NCBI GenBank assembly: GCA_903970495.1
Contig: CAJCIY010000276.1
Location: 1 to 40,572 of the forward strand
Direction: 5' to 3'
DNA: 40,572 nt
DNA from: Candidatus Melainabacteria bacterium
GTDB taxonomy: Bacteria; Actinomycetota; Actinomycetes; Mycobacteriales; CAJCIY01
A model generated the notes under the pieces. That model did no database searches. It saw nothing but the letters and a program-made list of their open reading frames with translations, and had not been told where the DNA came from. Positions 18,034 through 25,491 of this stretch are shown one piece after another (position 1 is the stretch's first letter; each line of letters opens with the position of its first letter). The translations under genes were made by a program, and so were the position numbers.

Positions 18034-19494
18034 ATGAAGGCCGTCAAGGAGGCGCTGGGCCCGACCCGCGTCAAGCTCACCGTCGAGGTCGAGTTCGGGG
18101 AGCTCGCGTCCTCGGTCACCGCCGCCTACCGGAAGGTCGGCAGCCAGATCCGGGTGCAGGGCTTCCGCCCGGGCAAGGTGCCGCCGCGGATCATCGACCA
18201 GCGCGTCGGTCGCGGCGTCGTCCTGGACGAGGCCGTGCAGGAGGCGCTGCCGCGGTTCTACTCGCAGGCCGCGACCGAGTCCGAGCTCGAGCCGGTCGGC
18301 AGCCCCGAGGTCGACGTCACCTCCTTCGCCGACGGCGAGCCCCTGGTCTTCACGGCCGAGGTCGACGTCCGCCCCGAGATCACGCTGCCCGACTACGACG
18401 GCCTGCCCGTGACCGTCGACGCGGTCGAGGTGTCCGACGACGACGTCGCGGCACAGCTGGACACCCTCCGCAAGCGGTTCGGCACGCTCGAGGGCGTCGA
18501 CCGGCCGATCGAGCTCGGCGACTACGCCTCGATCGACCTGCACGCCACCCGCGACGGCGAGCCGATCCCCGAGGCGGAGACGACCGGACTGTCGTACGAG
18601 ATCGGCTCGGCCTCGCTCGTCGACGGCCTCGACGACGCGCTCGTCGGCCTGGTCGACGGCGCGGACGCGACCTTCACCACCCCGCTGCTCGGCGAGCCCG
18701 CCGAGGTGACGGTCACCGTCCGCGGTGTGAAGCAGCAGATCCTGCCCGAGCTCGACGACGACTTCGCGACGACGGCGAGCGAGTTCGACACCCTCGCCGA
18801 GCTGCAGACCGACGTCCGGGACCGCATCGAGCGGGTGAAGCGGATGGAGCAGGGGGTCGCCGCCCGCGATGCCGTCCTCGAGGCGCTGCTCGAGAAGGTC
18901 GACGTCCCCGTGCCCACGTCCGCCGTCGACGGGGAGGTCGAGGGCCGGTTGCACAACCTCGGCCACGAGCTCGAGGGCATCGGTCAGACGCTCGAGTCCT
19001 ACCTCGCGATCCAGGGGCGCGAGCGCGAGGAGTTCGACACCGAGCTGCGTGACGGCGCCGAGAAATCGGTCCGCGCCACCTTCGTGCTCGACGCCGTCGC
19101 CAAGGCCGAGGAGCTGGGCGTCGACGACGTCGAGCTGTCCAACGAGGTCGTCCGCCGCGCGCAGCGCGGCGGCGTCGAGCCCCAGGTCTACGCCGACCAG
19201 CTCGTGCGCGCGGGCCAGCTGCCGCTGCTGATGGGCGAGATCGTGCGGGGCAAGGCGCTCGCGCTGGTGCTCGAGGCCGCGAAGGTCGTCGACAGCAACG
19301 GTGTTCCGGTCGACCTGGAGCAGATCGGCGCGATCGCGCCGCGCACCCCCGCCGACGACGGCGAGGCCGAGGCGGACGCCGAGCTCGACGCCATCGACGC
19401 GGCCGCGGCAGACGCCGACGGCAGCGACGGCAGTGACGGCAGCGGGGCTGCCGCCGCCGACCCCGGCGACGGGGAGCCGACCGCCTCCGCCTGA
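18034..19494 (+). CDS. tig: Trigger factor, ribosome-bound chaperone
   Basis: A 486-residue trigger factor that binds nascent chains at the ribosome exit and has prolyl isomerase activity. The N-terminal ribosome-binding domain (1-120) carries the signature GFRPGKVP at 43-50. The FKBP-like PPIase domain follows (about 160-245; [10 protein letters not shown] and the [11 protein letters not shown] region), then the helical C-terminal chaperone domain. An acidic tail rich in Asp, Gly, Ser and Ala (about 440-486), with DGS repeats, extends beyond the fold. The start is the ATG at 18034 with a GAGGAG about 13 bases upstream, a long spacing. It is the first gene of the tig-clpP1-clpP2-clpX block. 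Confidence 0.96.
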   Translation: MKAVKEALGPTRVKLTVEVEFGELASSVTAAYRKVGSQIRVQGFRPGKVPPRIIDQRVGRGVVLDEAVQEALPRFYSQAATESELEPVGSPEVDVTSFADGEPLVFTAEVDVRPEITLPDYDGLPVTVDAVEVSDDDVAAQLDTLRKRFGTLEGVDRPIELGDYASIDLHATRDGEPIPEAETTGLSYEIGSASLVDGLDDALVGLVDGADATFTTPLLGEPAEVTVTVRGVKQQILPELDDDFATTASEFDTLAELQTDVRDRIERVKRMEQGVAARDAVLEALLEKVDVPVPTSAVDGEVEGRLHNLGHELEGIGQTLESYLAIQGREREEFDTELRDGAEKSVRATFVLDAVAKAEELGVDDVELSNEVVRRAQRGGVEPQVYADQLVRAGQLPLLMGEIVRGKALALVLEAAKVVDSNGVPVDLEQIGAIAPRTPADDGEAEADAELDAIDAAAADADGSDGSDGSGAAAADPGDGEPTASA

Positions 19495-19498
19495 CCCC

Positions 19499-19515
19499 GT
19501 ACGCCGTCGGCGAAC
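19499..19515. promoter_or_regulatory. ClgR-like operator upstream of clpP1P2
   Basis: GTACGCCGTCGGCGAAC is a near-palindrome with the CGC-N5-GCG core of the ClgR box, and its GCGAAC arm is the exact consensus form. ClgR is the known activator of clp genes in actinobacteria. The site ends 28 bp before the -10 TAGGGT at 19544, a suitable place for an activator. Confidence 0.62.
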
Positions 19516-19543
19516 GCCGGCATCGCGGCGCAGGCCGCGCGGT

Positions 19544-19549
19544 TAGGGT
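19544..19549 (+). promoter_or_regulatory. -10 hexamer for clpP1
   Basis: TAGGGT (TANNNT) lies 57 bp upstream of the clpP1 ATG, leaving a leader of about 50 nt that includes a GAGGGAG ribosome site. Confidence 0.5.
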
Positions 19550-19606
19550 CGATCACGAGGCCCGGACCGGGCCCCGACGTGCTGCGCAGAACTGCGAGGG
19601 AGCGAC

Positions 19607-20245
19607 ATGGGCGAGCTGATCACGCCGAACCTGCGGGGTGCCGGAGGCGGCGGCATGAACCTCGACGACTCGGTCTACAACCGGCTGCTCCGCGAGCGGA
19701 TCCTGTTCCTCGGCTCGCAGGTCGACGACCCCATCGCCAACGCGCTGTGCGCGCAGCTGCTGCTGCTGTCGGCCGAGGACCCCGAGCGCGACATCTCGCT
19801 CTACATCAACTCCCCGGGCGGCTCGGTCAGCGCCGGCATGGCGATCTACGACACCATGCAGCTGATCCCCAACGACGTGTCGACGGTGGCCATGGGCCTC
19901 GCGGCGAGCATGGGGCAGTTCCTGCTCTGCGCCGGCGCGGCGGGCAAGCGCTACGCCACGCCGCACGCGCGGATCATGATGCACCAGCCCTCGGGCGGCA
20001 TCGGCGGCACCGCGAGCGACATCGCGATCCAGGCCGAGCAGATGCTCTACACCAAGCGGACCATGCAGGAGCGCATCGCGCACCACACCGGCCAGACGTA
20101 CGACCAGATCGAGAACGACTCCGACCGCGACCGCTGGTTCACCGCGGAGGAGGCCAAGGACTACGGGTTCGTCGACCACGTGGTCACGAACGTCGGCAGC
20201 ATCTCGGAATCGGTGTCCGAGGCCACGAGCACGAGCGGGAAGTGA
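19607..20245 (+). CDS. clpP1: ATP-dependent Clp protease proteolytic subunit 1
   Basis: A 212-residue serine protease subunit. The catalytic triad is Ser101 (GLAASMGQF), His126 (MMHQPSGG) and Asp175 (DRDRW). Asn68-Ser-Pro-Gly-Gly forms the oxyanion region. In actinobacteria ClpP1 and ClpP2 form mixed 14-mers that work with ClpX or ClpC. The ATG at 19607 follows GAGGGAG at 19597-19603; an internal ATG at 19655 (MNLDD) is also possible, and the first residues are probably processed. clpP2 begins five bases after the stop, so the two are co-translated. ClgR control is suggested by the upstream operator. Confidence 0.96.
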   Translation: MGELITPNLRGAGGGGMNLDDSVYNRLLRERILFLGSQVDDPIANALCAQLLLLSAEDPERDISLYINSPGGSVSAGMAIYDTMQLIPNDVSTVAMGLAASMGQFLLCAGAAGKRYATPHARIMMHQPSGGIGGTASDIAIQAEQMLYTKRTMQERIAHHTGQTYDQIENDSDRDRWFTAEEAKDYGFVDHVVTNVGSISESVSEATSTSGK

Positions 20246-20250
20246 GCGAC

Positions 20251-20877
20251 ATGTCCGAGAAGTACGCAGCGTCCAACCACCTGGTGCCGTACGTCACGCA
20301 GACGACGGCACGGGGCGAGCAGGGCTACGACATCTTCAGCCGCTTGCTCAAGGACCGGATCATCTTCCTGGGCACCCCGATCGACGACGCCATCGCCAAC
20401 ATCGTCATGGCGCAGCTGCTGCACCTGGAGTCCGAGGACCCCGACCGTGACATCGCGATCTACGTCAACTCGCCCGGCGGCTCGTTCACCGCGCTGACCG
20501 CGATCTACGACACGATGCAGTTCGTCCGGCCCGACATCGCCACCTTCTGCATGGGCCAGGCGGCGTCGGCGGCGGCGGTCATCGTCGCGGCGGGCACGCA
20601 GGGCAAGCGCCATGCGCTGTCGCACTCCCGGATCCTCATCCACCAGCCGTACTCGGAGGGTGGCGGCCAGGGCTCGGACATCGAGATCCAGGCGCGCGAG
20701 ATCCTCCGGATGCGCTCGCAGCTCGAGCAGATGCTGAGCGTGCACTCGGGCCGCAGCGAGGAGGAGGTCCGCAAGGACATCGAGCGCGACAAGATCCTCA
20801 CCGCCGACGAGGCCAAGGAGTACGGCCTCATCGACGAGGTGCTCGGCAGCCGCAAGCTCATCGCCGCCCGCGGCTAG
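20251..20877 (+). CDS. clpP2: ATP-dependent Clp protease proteolytic subunit 2
   Basis: A 208-residue paralogue of ClpP1 with its own triad: Ser106 (GQAASAAAV), His131 (LIHQPYSE) and Asp180 (ERDKIL). The NSPGGS loop is at 74-79. The longer N-terminus before RLLKDR is typical of the actinobacterial ClpP2 class, and the Ser-flanking residues differ from ClpP1 in the usual way. The ATG at 20251 is five bases after the clpP1 stop. The pair would form the hetero-oligomeric proteolytic chamber. Confidence 0.96.
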   Translation: MSEKYAASNHLVPYVTQTTARGEQGYDIFSRLLKDRIIFLGTPIDDAIANIVMAQLLHLESEDPDRDIAIYVNSPGGSFTALTAIYDTMQFVRPDIATFCMGQAASAAAVIVAAGTQGKRHALSHSRILIHQPYSEGGGQGSDIEIQAREILRMRSQLEQMLSVHSGRSEEEVRKDIERDKILTADEAKEYGLIDEVLGSRKLIAARG

Positions 20878-21088
20878 CCCGGCGCGCAGGGGCTCTTCGC
20901 GGCCGGTCTCTCGCCGGAACCCGGTGACGGCGGGGCGCTCCTCGCGTACCGTTCTGGCCGGGCACCGGGGGCTCCCACCGCGGCGCGCCCAGGACCGGAG
21001 ATCGGGCCCTGCGGGGGGGTGCACCGCGTAGTGTCGCTGTTCGTCGGCGGACCGTCCGCCCGCCTGAGCACGAGAGGACCACTTGCCC
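20878..21088 (+). promoter_or_regulatory. clpP2-clpX intergenic region with a clpX -10 element
   Basis: The 211-bp gap shows no coding potential I trust. A TAGTGT hexamer at 21029-21034 (TANNNT) is a plausible clpX -10. GAGAGGA at 21071-21077 is the ribosome site. GC-rich inverted segments occur but no clear terminator with a T tract. clpX may therefore be transcribed separately from clpP1P2. Confidence 0.4.
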
Positions 21089-22417
<1,329 letters not shown>

Positions 22418-22443
22418 CCGAGCCGGTCGCAGGGTTGGTTCAT

Positions 22444-22463
22444 CCCCCGGCGCGGTACGGGGG
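22444..22463 (+). repeat. Hairpin in the leader of the small peptide gene
   Basis: CCCCCG (22444-22449) pairs with CGGGGG (22458-22463) around an 8-nt loop. The right arm contains the only purine-rich stretch ahead of the peptide ATG at 22468, so the hairpin could mask the ribosome site. It could instead be a clpX terminator. Confidence 0.4.
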
Positions 22464-22467
22464 CGGC

Positions 22468-22608
22468 ATGACCATCGCAGACGAAGACATCCAGACCATC
22501 ACGGCGACCGACCCGGGTCACGGCGACAGCGACTCGGGCGACAGCGACGAGGTGCAGGTCGACCCGGCCGGCTCCGACCCCGCGGGCGCCGACCCGGCCG
22601 CGAGCTGA
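22468..22608 (+). CDS. 46-residue acidic peptide, possible modified-peptide precursor
   Basis: A short open frame absent from standard gene-length cut-offs. The peptide starts MTIADEDIQTITATDPGHGD, continues through a Ser/Asp/Gly-rich middle, and ends in the pseudo-repeats DPAGS-DPAGA-DPAAS. It has no Cys, no Lys and no Arg, and about 12 Asp residues. It stands directly before a JmjC oxygenase frame whose first usable codon (CTG) overlaps this stop as CTGA. A perfect 14-bp inverted repeat begins 17 bp after the stop. A leader-plus-core layout (N-terminal 1-18, repetitive C-terminal core) is imaginable, and JmjC enzymes of the FIH type hydroxylate Asp, Asn or His. A substrate role is inference; I do not recognise the peptide. 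Confidence 0.5.
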   Translation: MTIADEDIQTITATDPGHGDSDSGDSDEVQVDPAGSDPAGADPAAS

Positions 22609-23846
22609 ACCAGCAGCAGCCCGCAGCGCCGTCTCCCCGGGGGGAGACGGCGCTCGGGCGCGTTCTGGCGGTCGACCCCGCAGCGTTCGCCCGCGACCAC
22701 TGGGACACCGCACCGCTCCTGACGCGCGCCGCCGAGCTCCCGCGGGACTTCGCCGACCTGTTCTCCGCCGCGGCGGTCGACACCCTCGTGGCAGGCAGAG
22801 CCCTGCGCGCGCCGTTCTTCAAGGTCGTGAAACAGGGCCGCACCGTCGACCGCGTCACCCGCAGCGCCGTCGCCGGCAGCCGGACGATCACCGACCTCGT
22901 CGACGGCGACGCCGTGGCCGCCGCCTATGCCGAGGGCTCCACGCTCGTGCTGCAGTCGCTGCACCGGATGTGGCCGCCCGTCGGGGCGCTGTGCCGCTCG
23001 CTGGCCGGCGAGCTCGGCCACCAGACCCAGTGCAACGCCTACGTCACGCCTGCCGGCAGCGCCCGCGGCTTCGACTTTCACCACGACACCCACGACGTCT
23101 TCGTGCTGCAGGTCGAGGGCAGCAAGCACTGGCAGGTCCACGCCCCGGTCATCGAGCTGCCGGTCAAGAGCCAGCCCCGCTCCGGCGCGGGCCTCGTGCC
23201 CGACGGCCAGGCGCCGGTCCTGGACGTCGTCCTGCACCCGGGCGACTGCCTCTACCTGCCGCGCGGCTTCGTGCACGCTGCCGAGACGACCGACAAGCCG
23301 TCGGTGCACCTGACGATCGGGATCGTCACCACGACCTGGCACGACGTGCTCGCCGACGCGCTGGGCACGTTCGGCCCGGACGACCTCACGCTGCGTCGCG
23401 CGCTCCCGGTCCGTGCCGCCGGCCCGGTCGACGCCGCGGCCGAGGCGGCCGACCTGCTCAAGCGGGCAACCGACTGGTTGGCCTCGCTCGACCCCGCCGC
23501 CGTCGCCGGTCTGCTCGAGCAGCGCCTCGCGCGCGCCGAGCCGATGGAGCCGCTCGGCGTCATGGCGCAGGCCGCTGCCGCAGCTGGCCTCGGCCCCCAC
23601 ACACCGCTCCGCCCGCGCCAGGGGATCGGCGCGGCGATCGCGGTACGCGGGGACCGCGTCGAGCTCACCAGCCGGGCGGCGACGCTGTCGCTGCCGGCCG
23701 TCGCGACCCGGCTGCTGGCGGCGGCGCTGGCCGGGCCGGGCACGCCCGAGACGTACGTGGCCGGCGACGCCGACTGCGACGTGGCGGACGCCCTGGTGGT
23801 CGTGCGCCGGCTGCTGCGTGAGGGCGTGCTCGTCGCCGGTGCCTGA
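22605..23846 (+). CDS. JmjC/cupin Fe(II)/2-oxoglutarate oxygenase-like protein; start codon uncertain
   Basis: A JmjC-domain protein of the cupin_4 (ROX/FIH-like) type. The iron triad is visible: His159-X-Asp161 (FHHDTHDVF) and His224 (LYLPRGFVHAA), numbered from the CTG. The strand VFVLQVEGSKHWQVH is typical, and a winged C-terminal domain follows (about 300-413). Coding clearly extends upstream of the first standard start (GTG 22788): codons from about 22653 read like the family N-terminus (GRVLAVDPAAFARDHWDTAP). No ATG, GTG or TTG occurs in frame there. The CTG at 22605 overlaps the peptide stop (CTGA) and is my choice; 413 residues result, or 352 from GTG 22788. It overlaps the next gene by 8 bp. 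Confidence 0.75.
   Translation: MNQQQPAAPSPRGETALGRVLAVDPAAFARDHWDTAPLLTRAAELPRDFADLFSAAAVDTLVAGRALRAPFFKVVKQGRTVDRVTRSAVAGSRTITDLVDGDAVAAAYAEGSTLVLQSLHRMWPPVGALCRSLAGELGHQTQCNAYVTPAGSARGFDFHHDTHDVFVLQVEGSKHWQVHAPVIELPVKSQPRSGAGLVPDGQAPVLDVVLHPGDCLYLPRGFVHAAETTDKPSVHLTIGIVTTTWHDVLADALGTFGPDDLTLRRALPVRAAGPVDAAAEAADLLKRATDWLASLDPAAVAGLLEQRLARAEPMEPLGVMAQAAAAAGLGPHTPLRPRQGIGAAIAVRGDRVELTSRAATLSLPAVATRLLAAALAGPGTPETYVAGDADCDVADALVVVRRLLREGVLVAGA
22625..22654. repeat. Perfect 14-bp inverted repeat (hairpin) after the peptide gene
   Basis: AGCGCCGTCTCCCC (22625-22638) and GGGGAGACGGCGCT (22641-22654) are exact inverted complements separated by two bases. There is no T tract. It lies inside the 5' part of the JmjC frame. 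It could attenuate transcription after the peptide gene, or protect the peptide mRNA. Confidence 0.7.
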
Positions 23847-24726
23847 CCCGTTCCGCTGCGCGTCCGCTGCCGAGGCCCGGCGCGAGGACGTCGCCGGCAC
23901 CGCCAGCCGCATCGACCGGTGGCTGCTCGTCGAGGCTCCCGGACCGTGGGGCGCGCGGGCGCTGCCGCAGAGCCGGGGCGTCGCGGACGCAGCCCTGCTG
24001 CCGCTGCAGCAGCGGGCCAAGGCGGCCCACGCCCGCACCCTCCTCGTCCGCCGTCCCGGCGACGGCGTGCCGTCCGGCGACCGTCGGCAGGTCTTCGTCG
24101 CCGACAGCCGGCCCGGTCACGAGCGGCTGCTCACGACGGTCGTCCGGCTCGGGGAGCTGGCATCGCTGGAGCTGCCGTACGAGGGGCCGGCCGTCGGCTG
24201 GGAGCCGGTGGCCGCGCTGGTCGGCGTGTGCACCCACGGCACCCACGACGTCTGCTGCGCCCTGCGCGGCCGGCCCGTCGCCGCGGCGCTCGCCCGGACG
24301 CACCCCGACCTCACCTGGGAGATCTCCCACGTCGGTGGCGACCGCTTCGCGGCGAACGCGCTGGTGCTGCCCGGTGGCCACTACCTCGGGCAGCTGACGG
24401 CCGAGGGCGCGCCGGACGTCGTGGACCGGCTGCTCGCCGGCGAACGGCCCGACCCCTGCTACCGCGGCCGCAGCTGCTGGCCGATGCCGGTGCAGGCGGC
24501 GCTGGCCCTCGCCGGCGTACGCCTCGGGCTGACCGCGCTGGACGCCCTGACGCCCGGCGGCGCGACGCGGCTCCCGGACGGCTCCTGGCAGGTCGAGCTG
24601 GCGTCGGCCGCCGGCGCGTACGCGGCCGTGCTGGCGCAGGAGCAGGGCCCCGACACCTCACGGCTCACCTGCCACGCACCGGACCCGCTGCCGGTGCCGC
24701 GCTGGCGCCTGATCGACCTGCGCTGA
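23839..24726 (+). CDS. Sucrase/ferredoxin-like family protein (Suc_Fer-like, thioredoxin-fold [2Fe-2S])
   Basis: A 295-residue Suc_Fer-like protein, related to yeast Apd1/Aim32, whose C-terminal thioredoxin-like fold binds a [2Fe-2S] cluster with two Cys and two His ligands. Candidate ligands are Cys131 and Cys139/Cys140 (CTHGTHDVCC) and His164 in SHVGGDRFAAN. The family HXGGH motif here reads HVGGD, so the second His is Asp168. The GTG at 23839 overlaps the JmjC stop by 8 bp, which shows co-translation. A redox role with the JmjC oxygenase is suggested only by this coupling. The 3' end is convergent with the thioesterase, six bases apart. Confidence 0.85.
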   Translation: MPDPFRCASAAEARREDVAGTASRIDRWLLVEAPGPWGARALPQSRGVADAALLPLQQRAKAAHARTLLVRRPGDGVPSGDRRQVFVADSRPGHERLLTTVVRLGELASLELPYEGPAVGWEPVAALVGVCTHGTHDVCCALRGRPVAAALARTHPDLTWEISHVGGDRFAANALVLPGGHYLGQLTAEGAPDVVDRLLAGERPDPCYRGRSCWPMPVQAALALAGVRLGLTALDALTPGGATRLPDGSWQVELASAAGAYAAVLAQEQGPDTSRLTCHAPDPLPVPRWRLIDLR

Positions 24727-24732
24727 GCGCCG

Positions 24733-25491
24733 TCAGTCGCGGACCGAGACGACCTGGCGAGCCTGGGCGACGAGCGCGCCGTCCGGCGACCACAGCGTGC
24801 AGTCCTCGTCGAGCAGACCGCCGGCGAGCAGCCGGCCGTGCTGGCGTGCGGCCAGCCAGCCCGCCGGGGGCAGCCGCCGCAGCAGCACCTGCAGCTGCAG
24901 CGTCGGCATCCATCCCATCCGCCCGAGGTCGAACGTCACGGGCGGCATCGCGTCGGCGAGCACCAGCGCGCCGAGCACGGCGTCGGGGTAGTCGCACGAG
25001 ACCCAGCCCCGCAGGTCGGCGCGCCCGCCCGGCCCGTACGGGGGCGGCGCCCACGCCGGGTCCAGCCGGGTGACGATGTGGGCGCCGAGCCCCGTGCGCC
25101 GGGCGCCGTGGGTGTCCCGCGACCCGCCGAGGCAGTCCTCCGGGTCGGCCAGCGCGGGCATCTCCTCGCCCGCGGCCCACGCGGCCTCGGCGGCGAGCTC
25201 GGGCAGCCGCGCCGTGGTGACCTGCACGTCGACCAGCGGCCGGTCCTGCAGTAGCACCGCGCGGAAGGTCGAGACCGTACGGCCCGAGCGCAGCGGCGTG
25301 ACCTCGACCGTCGCCGGGCCGGGCGCCGGCGGGACGGCGTACACGGCCTGCACGGCGATCGGGTGCGGGTGCTCCGGCGGCGTCAGGCCGAGGACCGCGC
25401 CGACCACCTGCGCGAGCAGGTAGCCGCCGTGCAGCTTGTCGCGGAACCCCCAGCCCTCGACCAGCTCGACGTCGACGGAGCGCGACGTCAC
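24733..25491 (-). CDS. Acyl-CoA thioesterase (TesB-like, double hot-dog)
   Basis: A 252-residue thioesterase-family protein. The N-terminal hot-dog unit carries GWGFRDKLHGGYLLAQVVGAV, and the C-terminal unit has DLGRMGWMPTLQLQVLLRRLPPAGWLAA and a final DEDCTLWSPDGALVAQARQV strand with the family Asp and Gln. It should hydrolyse acyl-CoA to free acid and CoA; chain-length preference is unknown. The GTG at 25491 overlaps the valS stop in a GTGA arrangement, so it is translated from the valS transcript. The link to tRNA charging is probably only transcriptional. Confidence 0.88.
   Translation of the reverse strand: MTSRSVDVELVEGWGFRDKLHGGYLLAQVVGAVLGLTPPEHPHPIAVQAVYAVPPAPGPATVEVTPLRSGRTVSTFRAVLLQDRPLVDVQVTTARLPELAAEAAWAAGEEMPALADPEDCLGGSRDTHGARRTGLGAHIVTRLDPAWAPPPYGPGGRADLRGWVSCDYPDAVLGALVLADAMPPVTFDLGRMGWMPTLQLQVLLRRLPPAGWLAARQHGRLLAGGLLDEDCTLWSPDGALVAQARQVVSVRD

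Noticed and set aside
20878-21088. Second ClgR box before clpX
   Set aside because: GC-rich inverted segments are present, but none matches CGC-N5-GCG with GCGAAC-like arms.
22468-23846. Peptide and JmjC frame as one protein joined by a -1 frameshift
   Set aside because: No slippery heptamer is visible before the stop, and CTG initiation in the CTGA overlap is simpler; kept only as an alternative.
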